A DNA stretch of 64,000 nucleotides from Paracoccaceae bacterium (GTDB lineage Bacteria > Pseudomonadota > Alphaproteobacteria > Rhodobacterales > Rhodobacteraceae), in assembly GCA_018222585.1 (NCBI GenBank), contig JAAFAB010000008.1, forward strand, positions 62,001 to 126,000, written 5' to 3'. A model generated the notes under the pieces. That model did not search any database and was not told where the DNA came from. It saw nothing but the letters and a program-made list of their open reading frames with translations. Positions 42,007 to 50,803 of the stretch are shown here, in pieces (position 1 is the stretch's first letter; each line of letters begins with the position of its first letter). Position numbers and translations under genes: made by a program.

Positions 42007-43169
42007 CGCGCGACCCCGAGGGCGCGGGCATCGCGGCGCAGCAGCCAGATGAAGAAGGGTCCGCCGACCAGCGCGGTGACGATGCCGACGGGCAGCTCCA
42101 GCGGCGCGATGATCGAACGCGCGACGAGATCGGCGGCAATGGTGAAGGTGGCCCCGGCCAGCGCCACGGCCGGCAGGGCGCGACGGTGATCGGCGCCGAC
42201 CAGCAGGCGCACGATATGCGGCATGATCAGCCCGACGAAGCCGATCACCCCCGAGACGGCGACGGTGATCCCGGTCAGGGCGGCGGTCAGCAGGAACATG
42301 CTGCGCCGGAAGCGCTCGACATCCAGGCCGAGGGCCACGGCGCTTTCGTCCCCCGCCATCAGCAGGTTGAGACGGCGCGCCTGGGCCAGCATGACGCAGA
42401 GGCCAAGGGCCAGGGCGATCACCGGCACCGGCAGCAGCTTCCACTGCGCCGAGCCGAAGCCGCCGAGGGTCCAGAACAGCACCCGCGCGGCCAGCTGCGG
42501 ATCGGGCGAGGTCAGCACCAGCAGGCTGGTCAGCGCGCCGAGGACCGCGCCCATGGCGACCCCGGCCAGCACCAGGCGCGTCGGAGTCATCTGGCCGCCG
42601 GTGCGGGCGATCCAGAAGACCAGCGTCAGCGCCGCCAGCCCGCCGAGGAAGGCGGCGACATGAAGGGTGAAGGCGCCGAGGACGACAAGGCCGAAGCGCA
42701 TCACCACCACCGCGCCGGTCGCCGCGCCCGAGGACACGCCCAGGATCGACGGCCCGGCCAGCGGGTTGCGCACGATGGCCTGGATGACCATCCCCGAGAC
42801 GCCGAGACCGGCGCCGACCACCGCCGCCAGGATGACGCGGGGAATGCGGGTCTGGACGATGATGATCTCGTAGGCCGGACGCCAGTCCGGCGTCCCAAGT
42901 GCGCCGCCCGTCAGCCAGTGCCCGACGATGCGCAGCGCCTCGCCCGCCGGGATGCGCACCGAGCCGACCATCAGCCCGGCCAGGGCCACCGCCAGCAGCA
43001 GCACGACGATCGCCCCGGTGACCAGCAGGAACCGGCCCCGCGCCACGCCGCCCTCCGCCGCCGGAGGCAGGCCCGGAAAGGTCCGGCCGCGCCCACGGGG
43101 CGGCGGCTCACGGCGAAGGATGGCAAGCAGCGCCGCCCGTTCGGCGACGCTGTCAGGGCGATCTGTCAT
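42003..43169 (-). CDS. ABC importer permease, FecCD/BtuC type
   Basis: 388 residues: a 50-residue polar, Pro/Arg-rich N-terminal extension, then about ten transmembrane helices. GLGVSGMVIQAIVRNPLAGPSILGVSSGAATGAV is the family core and VIGFVGLIMPHIVRLLVGADHR is the ATPase-contacting region. Starts nine bases after the binding-protein stop. No strong ribosome site, so translational coupling is likely. Confidence 0.93.
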   Translation of the reverse strand: MTDRPDSVAERAALLAILRREPPPRGRGRTFPGLPPAAEGGVARGRFLLVTGAIVVLLLAVALAGLMVGSVRIPAGEALRIVGHWLTGGALGTPDWRPAYEIIIVQTRIPRVILAAVVGAGLGVSGMVIQAIVRNPLAGPSILGVSSGAATGAVVVMRFGLVVLGAFTLHVAAFLGGLAALTLVFWIARTGGQMTPTRLVLAGVAMGAVLGALTSLLVLTSPDPQLAARVLFWTLGGFGSAQWKLLPVPVIALALGLCVMLAQARRLNLLMAGDESAVALGLDVERFRRSMFLLTAALTGITVAVSGVIGFVGLIMPHIVRLLVGADHRRALPAVALAGATFTIAADLVARSIIAPLELPVGIVTALVGGPFFIWLLRRDARALGVAR

Positions 43170-43178
43170 GAGCGGAGA

Positions 43179-44153
43179 CTACTCGGCAAAGGCCCCGGGG
43201 TGGAAGGCCCGGGCCAGCACCTCCAGCGCGGTGACGGAACTTGGCCCCGGCTGGCCGATGACCGAGGAGATCGGCACGTAGTTGCCCCTGGCCACCGCCG
43301 GCACCCCGGCGATCACCGGCGTCGCCTCCAGCACCGCGATCCGCGCCTGGCCGAGCGCCGTCGCCGGGTCCTCGACCACCTGCCCGCTGGCGGTGCCCGA
43401 GTAGAAGACCACGATGACCTCGGGCGCCTGGTCGATCAGCTGCTCCCAGGAGGTGCTGCCATAGCGGTTGTCTATGTCGCCCAGGATGTTGCGCCCGCCG
43501 GCGCGCTCGACCACGTGGCTCAGCATCGTGTTGCCGAGCACGGCGCGCGGGGTGTCCTCGCCGCCATTGTAGATGAAGACCGGCACCGCCTCGCGCCCTT
43601 CCAGCGCCGTCTCGACCGCGGCCACGCGGGCCTCGATCCCGGCGATCAGGTCCTCGGCACGCTCGGGCACGCCGAAGATGCCGGCGACCGAGCGGATCTC
43701 GGCATAGAGCTCGTCGAAGCCGTAGCGGCCAAGGTTGCAGCCTTCGGTGTTCAGCCGCGTCTTCATCCCGAGGTCCTGCAACTGGTCGCGGGTGTGGCGG
43801 CTTTCGCTGAAACCGTCGGGGTAACCCGCGTAAACGAAATCGGCCTCGGCCTCGATCAGCTGCTCGGTGGTGGCGACCAGCGGCGAGAGCACCGGGATGG
43901 TGTCGTAGGCCGCCGCATACTCGGGACTGATCTGCAGGTTCGCCATGTAGGAGGTGCCCGCCATGTGATCCTCAAGCCCGAGCGCCAGCATCAGCTCGGT
44001 GGCGTTGTTGGACAGGGTGACGGCGCGGGTCGGGGCGGCCTCGTAGGTGGTGACCACACCGCAGTTGTCGTCGGTGTAGGGGTAATGCCCCTCGGCGAGG
44101 GCGGCGGAGGCCATCAGGCCAAGCGCGGCCCCGGAGATCAGCGCGAATTTCAT
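43179..44153 (-). CDS. ABC importer periplasmic binding protein, BtuF/FecB type
   Basis: 324 residues with a signal peptide (about 1-20, ending ALAEG). Type III binding fold with a helical backbone; TRAVTLSNNATELMLALGLEDHMAG is the usual start and two cysteines (DDNCG and EGCNLG) may form a disulfide. It would hand the ligand to the permease. It is named iron-siderophore type, but riboswitch control favours a corrinoid ligand. Follows the monooxygenase gene by three bases. Confidence 0.88.
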   Translation of the reverse strand: MKFALISGAALGLMASAALAEGHYPYTDDNCGVVTTYEAAPTRAVTLSNNATELMLALGLEDHMAGTSYMANLQISPEYAAAYDTIPVLSPLVATTEQLIEAEADFVYAGYPDGFSESRHTRDQLQDLGMKTRLNTEGCNLGRYGFDELYAEIRSVAGIFGVPERAEDLIAGIEARVAAVETALEGREAVPVFIYNGGEDTPRAVLGNTMLSHVVERAGGRNILGDIDNRYGSTSWEQLIDQAPEVIVVFYSGTASGQVVEDPATALGQARIAVLEATPVIAGVPAVARGNYVPISSVIGQPGPSSVTALEVLARAFHPGAFAE

Positions 44154-44156
44154 GGA

Positions 44157-45212
44157 TCAGGTCCTTTCTGGAACAAAGTCGGGAACGGGCGGCAGGGGCA
44201 GGTCATCGAAGGCGGGCAGCACCTCGGCCCCGAAGAGCGCCATGGAGGTGGCGGCCTCGGGCAGCGGGATCATCCCGTTGGCGTCGAAGAGGCAGCGCAG
44301 GTTGCCGCAGCCGGTGCGGGCGATCAGTGCCGCGATCTGGGCGCGGCAGGCTTCGGGGGTGCCGGCGATGCTGTAGTCGGCCAGCATTTCGGCCCGGTCG
44401 CGCAGGGCGGGGGCCGGCTGGCCGCGCGCGGCGGCCCGGGCAGCCCGGCGGGCGTTCAGCTCTGCGGTCAGGCGATCCAGCGCGGCCTCGGCCAGTTCGG
44501 CGCGCGGGGCGCAGATCACGTAGCGCGACAGGGACGAGGCGGCCATGGGCGCCATCCCTGCCCCCACCCGGTGCAAGGCCGCGTGGAACACCGGGATCTG
44601 GCGCGCCTCGTTGGGTTCGAGGCTCAGCAGCAGCGGAAAGCCATGGCGCGCGGCCAGGGCCACGGTGTCCTCGGACACCCCGGCGACGTAGATCGGCGGA
44701 TGCGGGCGCTGCACCGGAGGCGGGCCGACCTCGGTTTCGGGGAAGGGCCAGCAGGGACCATCGGAGGACAGGCGCGGCTCTGTCCAGGCCCGCAGCAGGA
44801 TCGCCAGCGCCTCGTCGAAGCGGGCGCGGGCGCTGTCGCGGTCGATGCCCAGCACGTCGAAGGTCGCCGGTTCGGTGCCCCGCCCGATACCGACATCGAC
44901 GCGCCCGCCGCTCTGGAAATCCAGCTGGGCGATCTGCTCGGCCAGCATCAGCGGATGGTGCAGCGGCAGCACGAGGATCGAGGTGCCGAAACGCAGCCGC
45001 TCGGTCCGGCCAAGGACCTCGGCCCCCAGCAGAAGGGTATGGGGATAGGGCAGCGTCTGGCGGTGGAAGTGGAATTCGTTGAACCAGATGCCGCCGAAGC
45101 CGGCCGCATCGGCCTGCGCGACCAGCCGCATCAGGGCCGCGTGATCGCCATGGCTGCCACCCCGGGCCAGCCCCGCGACATCGAAACGCAGACGGGTCGG
45201 ACGGTCAACCAC
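44157..45212 (-). CDS. LLM class flavin-dependent oxidoreductase under cobalamin riboswitch control
   Basis: 351 residues, luciferase-like TIM barrel. [31 protein letters not shown] and [38 protein letters not shown] are family blocks. Such enzymes use FMNH2 or F420 and O2. GTG 45212 is the start, with AGAGGG seven bases before; that ribosome site lies in the hairpin TCTCCC-GCC-GGGAGA. First gene of the riboswitch-controlled operon. Its role in cobamide uptake or salvage is unknown. Confidence 0.85.
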   Translation of the reverse strand: MVDRPTRLRFDVAGLARGGSHGDHAALMRLVAQADAAGFGGIWFNEFHFHRQTLPYPHTLLLGAEVLGRTERLRFGTSILVLPLHHPLMLAEQIAQLDFQSGGRVDVGIGRGTEPATFDVLGIDRDSARARFDEALAILLRAWTEPRLSSDGPCWPFPETEVGPPPVQRPHPPIYVAGVSEDTVALAARHGFPLLLSLEPNEARQIPVFHAALHRVGAGMAPMAASSLSRYVICAPRAELAEAALDRLTAELNARRAARAAARGQPAPALRDRAEMLADYSIAGTPEACRAQIAALIARTGCGNLRCLFDANGMIPLPEAATSMALFGAEVLPAFDDLPLPPVPDFVPERT

Positions 45213-45325
45213 GGGCGCACCCTCTCCCGGCGGGAGAAGGCGGACGCGATGCGAAGAGTTCAGGCGCAGGGCCTGCGTGCATGGTCACCCCCTGCCGGCG
45301 CACCTCGTCCGGCGACTGGTTTCAT
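45213..45325 (-). promoter_or_regulatory. Expression platform between riboswitch and monooxygenase gene
   Basis: 113 bases between the P1 stem of the riboswitch and the GTG start. A stem TCTCCC / GGGAGA (45223-45237) pairs the ribosome site of the first gene, suggesting control at translation. No clear terminator is seen. Confidence 0.55.
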
Positions 45326-45501
45326 GCTTGCGGCAGGTCTCCTGGCTCGCGGCTCCGGCGCGCTCCGCCCCCTTCCCGGCCTTTCGGCCAGTGGTCCGGG
45401 CGACGCGCTTGCCGCTTACAGTTGCGAGGGCAGCCCCGGATTTGCGCCCGAAGGCCCGCACCGTGTTCCCTATTGCTCCGCGCGAATGCGGAACCGTAAG
45501 C
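45326..45501 (-). ncRNA. Cobalamin riboswitch
   Basis: The B12 box GAGCCAGGAGACCTGCC lies at 45332-45348 on the minus strand. The conserved core CGCAACTGTAAGCGG (45411-45425) is preceded by a GGGAA-type element, and P1 is formed by GCTTACGG (45494-45501) with CCGCAAGC (45326-45333), seven of eight pairs. The class binds adenosyl- or methylcobalamin and usually turns genes off. It controls the operon at 41224-45212. It is antisense to nothing; the next gene on the plus strand starts at 45643. Confidence 0.95.
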
Positions 45502-45642
45502 AGGTCAACGGGTAGCGGCCCCCGAAGGGCCGGGCAAGGGTTTTCTGCGACAGGCCGGTGCGACACCGATCCGCCGCCGCCCCCTTTGCGCGGCGGCGGG
45601 AACTCTCCTAGCATGGGCGGGTCAAGCAACAGGGGCCGCAAC

Positions 45643-46350
45643 ATGCTGATCCGGGTCGGAGAGGAGCGCACGGGCGCCATCGACTACTCTCTCGCCGCCA
45701 TCCTGTCCTCGATCGCGGGGGCGCTGAACGCGGTCGGCTTCCTTGTCGCGGGGTCGTTCACGGCGAACATGACGGGCAATATCTCGGCCTTCGCGGACGA
45801 GCTGGCGCAGGGCGGCACCGGCGCGGCGCTGGCCTTCCTGGGGCTTGTGCTGGCCTTCATCTGCGGCGCGGCGGGCGCGGCGCTGATGATCCACGCGGGC
45901 GAGCGGCGCGGGCTGCGCTCGGTCTATGCGCTGGCCATCGTGGCCGAGGCGCTGCTGGTGCTGGCCCTCGGCCTGGTCCTTGGGGCGCGGCCCGATGCGG
46001 CGCAGCAGGCGCTTCTGGTCGGCGGGCTGAGCTTCGTCATGGGGCTGCAGAACGCGGTGACCTCGATGATCTCGCGGTCACGGGTGCGCACGACCCATGT
46101 TTCGGGCATGGCCACCGACATCGGGATCGAGATCGCCACCCTGCTGGCCGCCCCGGAGGCCCGCCAGCGGGCGTTGCCGCAGCTGCGCCTGCACGGGCTG
46201 ACCCTGGTTGCCTTCGCCGGGGGCGGCGTCCTCGGGGCGCTGCTGTTCGGCTGGATCGGACACGGGGTGTTCCTGCTCGCCGCGGGCTGCCTTCTGGCGG
46301 TGGCGCTCCCCGAGGCGCTGCGGGCGCATCGCCCCGGCGCCGGGGCGTGA
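45643..46350 (+). CDS. DUF1275 (YoaK) family membrane protein
   Basis: 235 residues with about six transmembrane helices. [35 protein letters not shown] and [34 protein letters not shown] are the family signature. Function unknown. ATG 45643 has AGGGG seven bases upstream. The stop lies inside the 18-base palindrome CGCCCCGGCGCCGGGGCG (46330-46347), which may act in termination. Confidence 0.88.
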   Translation: MLIRVGEERTGAIDYSLAAILSSIAGALNAVGFLVAGSFTANMTGNISAFADELAQGGTGAALAFLGLVLAFICGAAGAALMIHAGERRGLRSVYALAIVAEALLVLALGLVLGARPDAAQQALLVGGLSFVMGLQNAVTSMISRSRVRTTHVSGMATDIGIEIATLLAAPEARQRALPQLRLHGLTLVAFAGGGVLGALLFGWIGHGVFLLAAGCLLAVALPEALRAHRPGAGA

Positions 46351-46400
46351 CCGGCGCCGGGACAGGGGGCCACGCCTCGCGGCGCGCGCCTGTCGCTGGG

Positions 46401-46571
46401 TCATTGCCGCAGTTCGCGGATGGCCTTCTGGATCAGCTTCCAGTCCTCGGCCTCGCCGGTGCGGCCCTGCGCGGTACAGGCACGGATCTTGGCGGCGACC
46501 TCGGCCTCGGCCGAAGCGCCATGGGCGCGGTAGAGCGCGCTGGCCTGTCGGGATGCATCAATCTGTTGCAT
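46401..46571 (-). CDS. Small hypothetical protein
   Basis: 56 residues, helical and charged (ALYRAHGASAEAEVAAKIRACTAQ, then DWKLIQKAIRELRQ). A strong GGAGG lies four bases before ATG 46571, in favour of a real gene. No signal peptide or membrane segment. It lies between the DUF1275 gene and the siderophore binding-protein gene, 180 bases downstream of the latter. Function unknown. Confidence 0.6.
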   Translation of the reverse strand: MQQIDASRQASALYRAHGASAEAEVAAKIRACTAQGRTGEAEDWKLIQKAIRELRQ

Positions 46572-46750
46572 GGGTCCTCCTCTCTCCGCCGCTCTCCTTC
46601 CGGCGGGTCCCCAGCATAGCACGTCGGGCCGCGGATTTCATCCCGCGACCCGGTGCCGGCGGCCACGCCCCCCAGTCCCCGACAGGAAGACGCGCCTCCA
46701 TCGCGCCCTCGGCCATCGGGGCAAGGGCCCCGGGGGCCGCCGCAGGCGGC

Positions 46751-47650
46751 TCAGCCGTCGGCGCCTTCCAGCCCGGCGCGCAGGGTGTCCAGCGTCATCA
46801 GCGTGGATTGCACACCGCCACCGGCGATGTAGATCGGCCCGGCGTCAAGGTAGATCACCTGGCCCGACTGCCAGGCCGAGGTCTCGCGGATCAGCGCGTT
46901 GTCGAGGGTGGCGCGGGCATTCTCGCCCTCGCCGCCGATGGCCGCCACGCGGTCGACGACCAGCAGCCAGTCGGGGTCGATGTCGCGCACGTATTCGAAC
47001 GAGACCGCCTCGCCGTGGGTCTCGGCATCCAGGCCACCGGCGGCCTCGGTCAGCCCGGTGAGATCGTGCAGCCAGCCGAAGCGCGAGCCGCTTCCGTAAA
47101 CCGAGATCTTCGGCCCGTTGGTCAGCAGGATCAGCGCGCTGCCCTTGCCCTCGGCGGCGGTACGGGTGTCGGCGATGGACTGCTCGACCTCGGCCTTCAG
47201 CGCGGCGGCCTCGTCCTGCCTGCCCCAGATCTGCCCGTAGGCTTCAAGGCGCGCCAGCCCCTGCTCGACCACGTCGGCGCCCCAGATCGTCATGTCGATG
47301 GCCGGCGCGATGCCCGCCATGGCGTCGAGATGCGGCTGCGAGCGGCCACCGACGATGACCAGGTCGGGCTGCGCGGCGTTGACCGCCTCGAAGTCCGGCT
47401 CGAACAGGGTGCCGGCGTCGCCGGTGTAGTCCGCGAGGTAATCGAGGTAGGTATTGCTGATCGAGGTCAGCCCGGTGACGCCGAGCGCATCCAGCGTATC
47501 CAGCGCGGCGAGATCGTAGACGATGGTGGTCTCGGGCCTCGCCGGCACCTCGGCCGGACCGGGATAGGTCTGGACCGAGACGGTCTCGGCGGAGGCGGCG
47601 GTGGTCAGCCCGACAAGCGCGGCTGTGGCGAAGATGGCAATCCGGGTCAT
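46751..47650 (-). CDS. Siderophore-type ABC substrate-binding protein (FatB/CeuE-like)
   Basis: 299 residues with a signal peptide (about 1-21, ending ASAET). Fold and length match the iron-siderophore binding family; TIVYDLAALDTLDALGV and PDLVIVGGRSQ are typical. No permease or ATPase is encoded beside it, so it probably uses a distant or shared importer, perhaps the riboswitch-controlled one upstream in the window. AGGAG lies before the ATG. Divergent from the MarR gene by 72 bases. Confidence 0.88.
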   Translation of the reverse strand: MTRIAIFATAALVGLTTAASAETVSVQTYPGPAEVPARPETTIVYDLAALDTLDALGVTGLTSISNTYLDYLADYTGDAGTLFEPDFEAVNAAQPDLVIVGGRSQPHLDAMAGIAPAIDMTIWGADVVEQGLARLEAYGQIWGRQDEAAALKAEVEQSIADTRTAAEGKGSALILLTNGPKISVYGSGSRFGWLHDLTGLTEAAGGLDAETHGEAVSFEYVRDIDPDWLLVVDRVAAIGGEGENARATLDNALIRETSAWQSGQVIYLDAGPIYIAGGGVQSTLMTLDTLRAGLEGADG

Positions 47651-47722
47651 GGGACACTCCTATGGTGTTGGACTTGCTGAGCGGGTAGGTGGGTTGGACG
47701 AGAAGGAGCTGGGCAACCGATC

Positions 47723-48199
47723 ATGGCAGACCAACCCGACGCGACGAATGATCCCTTCGCGGGCGATACCGATCCGCGCATGGGCGCCAACCGGGTGTGG
47801 TTCAACATGCTGCGCATCCAGCGCAGCCTCGGGGCGCGGATCGCCCGCCGGATGCGCCAGCACGGCATCGGCGATCCGATCTGGTACGAGATCCTGCTGG
47901 AGCTGGAACGTGCGGGCCCCGAAGGACTGGCGATGGCCGAGCTGGAACGCCGGCTGTTTACCCCGCAATACGCCCTGTCGCGCCACGCGGCGCGGATCGA
48001 GGCCCAGGGCTGGATCCGCAGCGAGGCCCGCCCGGGCCCCGGGCGCAGCAAGCGCCTGCGGCTGACCGAGGCCGGAATGGGGATGCATGGCCGCATCTGG
48101 GACATCTACAGCGAGATCATCGCCGAGGAGATCGGAAGCCGGCTGTCGGTCGACGAGGCCTACGACCTCGCGCGCTACCTGATCCGCCTCTATCCCTGA
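47723..48199 (+). CDS. MarR family transcriptional regulator
   Basis: 158 residues. RMGANRVWFNMLRIQRSL, then a winged helix with LAMAELERRLFTPQYALSRHAARIEAQGWIRSEARPGPGRSKRLRLTEAG. It sits between the siderophore binding-protein gene and the TonB receptor gene and is divergent from the first, so it may control this uptake set, an unusual role for MarR in iron uptake. AAGGAG is 14 bases before the ATG, farther than usual. Confidence 0.9.
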   Translation: MADQPDATNDPFAGDTDPRMGANRVWFNMLRIQRSLGARIARRMRQHGIGDPIWYEILLELERAGPEGLAMAELERRLFTPQYALSRHAARIEAQGWIRSEARPGPGRSKRLRLTEAGMGMHGRIWDIYSEIIAEEIGSRLSVDEAYDLARYLIRLYP

Positions 48200-48211
48200 A
48201 CGGACAACACC

Positions 48212-48234
48212 GCCGCCCCCGCAGGGACGGCGGC
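48212..48234. terminator. Hairpin between MarR and TonB receptor genes
   Basis: GCCGCC / GGCGGC arms around an 11-base loop between convergent genes. No T run. Confidence 0.3.
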
Positions 48235-48264
48235 CGAAGGGCCAGGTTGCGGACCCCGTCCGCA

Positions 48265-50223
48265 TCAGAAGCGCGAGACCGCGACCAGCGAGATGGTCCG
48301 CCCCGGCTCCTTCAGCGTGGTGATCGAACCGTACTCGGCGCCGTAGGTCGCGCGGTCGGCATATTCCACGTCGAAGAGGTTGCCGACCTCGGCCCGCAGG
48401 GTCAGGTTGGGCAGGCTGGCCGGGGTGTACTCGGCCCAGGCGTTGACCACGGTGTAGCCCTCGTAGTCGTTCAGCGTGGGGTCCGATGTCTCTTCATCCA
48501 GGGCGATGTCCAGCCCGCCGCCCACCGACAGCCCGGTGACCCGGGTCTCCTGCTCGATCTCGAAGGCCATCACGGTGCCGAGCGGCGCGCCGAAGTCCTG
48601 CGCATCCCAGCTGCCCGCCGCGGCGCCGTTCACCCGCACTTCGCTGTGCGACAGCGTCGCCCGTGCAAAGCCGCTGCCCCAGCCCCAGGTCGCGCCGAGG
48701 TTGAAGCCCCGGCTCTCGAAGTCGAAGGTCGAGGTGGAGGAGCGCGCATTCTCCATCTTGGTCACGAAGACCTCGCCCGACAGGGTCAGCTCCCCCCGGT
48801 TCCAGTCGAAGCCGAGGCTGGCGTTGTCGGCCCGCACGGGCTCCAGCGCGTCGTAGCTGCCCGGCGCGCGCAGCCCCTCGAACAGGTAGTTGTCCTCGAT
48901 CACCAAGCCGCCGAAGACCGAGGAGACGCCGCCGCGCAGGGCCAGCGCCTCGGTCACCGCGTAGGTCAGCGAGGCATTGCCCGAGGCGCCCGAGAAGGTC
49001 TCCTCGAAGCCGTTGACCCCGGTGAACCGCTGGCGGTCGTAGCGCGCGCCGAAAGAGACCTTCAGCGCATCCGTCGGACGCAGCCGTGCCTGGGCAAAGA
49101 TCCCCAGGTTGCGGGAGCTTTCGCGATCGTCGGCCGGATAGGTCGCGTTCTCGCTGTAGTAGTGGCCCCGCTTGTGCTGGTAGTCGATCCCGGCGGTCAC
49201 CGTGTCCTCGGCACCGAGGTGGAAGGTGTTTTCCGCCGTCATCGAGGTGGTGTCGGAGGTGCCGTTGCTGTCCCAGGGCTCGGGCTTGTTGATCACGCTT
49301 TCGGAGTAGCCGAGATGCAGGCGCGGATCCCAGAGCCCGGTGGCGTCGGGCTGCGCGTAGCTCAGCGCGTAGCTTTCGCGGGTGGTGTCGTAGAGGGTCA
49401 GCGCATCGGTCACGCCGCCCGAGCCGCCGAAGTTGGCGCGCATCTGCCGCAGCGAGGTATCCTCCAGTCGCTGCGCCGAGAATTCCAGCCGGTGCCCCTC
49501 GCTTTCCCAGGCGGCCTTGGCCAGGTAGCTTTCCAGCGCCGCGCGGGTGCCGTGGATGGTCTCGCCCGCGCCAGACTCGTAGTCCGAGCCGTCCGCGACC
49601 TTGCCGTAGAGCAGCCATTCGAAACCGCCCTCGCGCCCGGCCAGCGTCAGCGCCGACTGCAGCGTGTCGCCATTGTCGGCATAGGACAGGCGCAGGTTAC
49701 CGCCGAAGCTCTCGCCGATGGCGAGGATGTCGGCGGCATCCACGGTCTCGAAGACCACCGAGCCAGCCAGCGCCCCCGGTCCCGCGTCGGCAGGGGAAAT
49801 CGTCGCATCAGCGCGCACCTGCTTCAGCAGACCGGGGTCGATGGCATTGGCCGAGACGTGGTGGAACGCGCGGTTGTTCTGCGCCGTTCCGTCCAGCGTC
49901 ACCCCGAGGTTCAGCATATCGACGCCGTTGACGAAGATCTTCTGTGTCAGCGGCAACGCCCCGCCCACCGAGACCGAGGCGATGCCGGAAAAGACATCCT
50001 TGAGATCGCCGGTGCGGGCGTGCTCCAGCTCGCGCTCGGAGACATACATCGAGGTCGCACGATCTGCCTCGGCGCCCAGTTCGTCGCGTTGCTCGATGGT
50101 GATCGGGTCGAGGGTGAAGGCGGGTGCGGCCTCCTGGGCCAGCAAGGCCTGCCCTGGCCAGGCGGTCAGCGCCAGCGCGCTGCAGGTGGCAAGGTGGCGC
50201 GCGGAATGGGCGGAAGGTGTCAT
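48265..50223 (-). CDS. TonB-dependent outer membrane receptor
   Basis: 652 residues. Signal peptide (about 1-30, ending LLAQE), a TonB-box-like stretch FTLDPITI just after, a plug domain (about 45-160) and a 22-strand barrel ending in the aromatic VAVSRF. It imports a siderophore, heme or similar complex through the outer membrane with energy from TonB. GGGGA lies five bases before the ATG. The upstream region holds a short AT-rich palindrome that may be an operator. The ligand is not determined by sequence. Confidence 0.93.
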   Translation of the reverse strand: MTPSAHSARHLATCSALALTAWPGQALLAQEAAPAFTLDPITIEQRDELGAEADRATSMYVSERELEHARTGDLKDVFSGIASVSVGGALPLTQKIFVNGVDMLNLGVTLDGTAQNNRAFHHVSANAIDPGLLKQVRADATISPADAGPGALAGSVVFETVDAADILAIGESFGGNLRLSYADNGDTLQSALTLAGREGGFEWLLYGKVADGSDYESGAGETIHGTRAALESYLAKAAWESEGHRLEFSAQRLEDTSLRQMRANFGGSGGVTDALTLYDTTRESYALSYAQPDATGLWDPRLHLGYSESVINKPEPWDSNGTSDTTSMTAENTFHLGAEDTVTAGIDYQHKRGHYYSENATYPADDRESSRNLGIFAQARLRPTDALKVSFGARYDRQRFTGVNGFEETFSGASGNASLTYAVTEALALRGGVSSVFGGLVIEDNYLFEGLRAPGSYDALEPVRADNASLGFDWNRGELTLSGEVFVTKMENARSSTSTFDFESRGFNLGATWGWGSGFARATLSHSEVRVNGAAAGSWDAQDFGAPLGTVMAFEIEQETRVTGLSVGGGLDIALDEETSDPTLNDYEGYTVVNAWAEYTPASLPNLTLRAEVGNLFDVEYADRATYGAEYGSITTLKEPGRTISLVAVSRF

Positions 50224-50292
50224 GGATGTCCCCGGCTGATGTTCTTCGAACGGTCTGGCTGGGCCCCGGGGCTTGGCTTCCCGATGGACGAG

Positions 50293-50309
50293 TAATTTAG
50301 TCGGAATTA
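50293..50309 (-). promoter_or_regulatory. Possible iron-responsive operator of the TonB receptor
   Basis: TAATTTAGTCGGAATTA has matching TAATT/AATTA ends around seven bases, 70 bases upstream of the TonB receptor start. CATAAT at 50309-50314 (minus strand) could be its -10 box. The Rhodobacteraceae iron-regulon boxes are AT-rich like this, but I cannot assign the regulator. Confidence 0.35.
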
Positions 50310-50532
50310 TTATGCAAGTGCATGTATCGTCTCATGCCGGATGCGGGGCAATTGGTGGAGGTCTCGCCGGGGCACCGCCCGCGCCCTGCGCAACGGCTGG
50401 TATTGGCCCACGACATCCCAGGCGGTTTGTCGGTCCCGGGTGACCCGCTTCCCTGAAACATCCTGGTCCTGGAGCCAGCCTGAGGACACAGGCAATGCAG
50501 AGACGACGGTTCCGGTCGACGCCCCGCCGCCG

Positions 50533-50803
50533 CGATAATCCGAAGCTCGGGCCGGTAGAGGACCATCACCGGGACCAGCATCACCGGGACTGACAGGCCG
50601 AAAGCGACCCATCCGGCCCGGTCTCCCAGCGCCTCGGCAATGCCGGCGTCGGCATGGGCGGCCAGCGCGATCGGCGGGGTGACCATGGCCAGAACGGCGA
50701 AGTAGAGCAGCAGCATGTGCGTCGCGACCGGATCGAAACCGAGGCCGATCATCGCCGGCGCCAGCAAGATCGCGGACATCACGCAGGCCGATGTGTTTGG
50801 CAT
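50533..50803 (-). pseudogene. Relic of a TRAP transporter fused permease gene
   Basis: About 90 codons on the minus strand encode SACVMSAILLAPAMIGLGFDP, then LLLYFAVLAMVTPPIALAAHADAGIAEALG and MLVPVMVLYRPELRI. These match the C-terminal membrane part of TRAP/TAXI-type large permeases. The normal protein is over 600 residues; both flanks turn into unrelated sequence, so this is a gene fragment. Confidence 0.75.

Noticed and set aside
42186-45515. A very long open frame on the plus strand, antisense to the ABC importer and monooxygenase genes
   Set aside because: It is Gln/His/Arg/Gly-rich with no domain, has no ribosome site and mirrors the reading frames of well-supported genes on the other strand; long antisense frames are expected at this GC content. 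The same applies to 9203-11128 opposite pheT and 57131-59791 opposite coxL.
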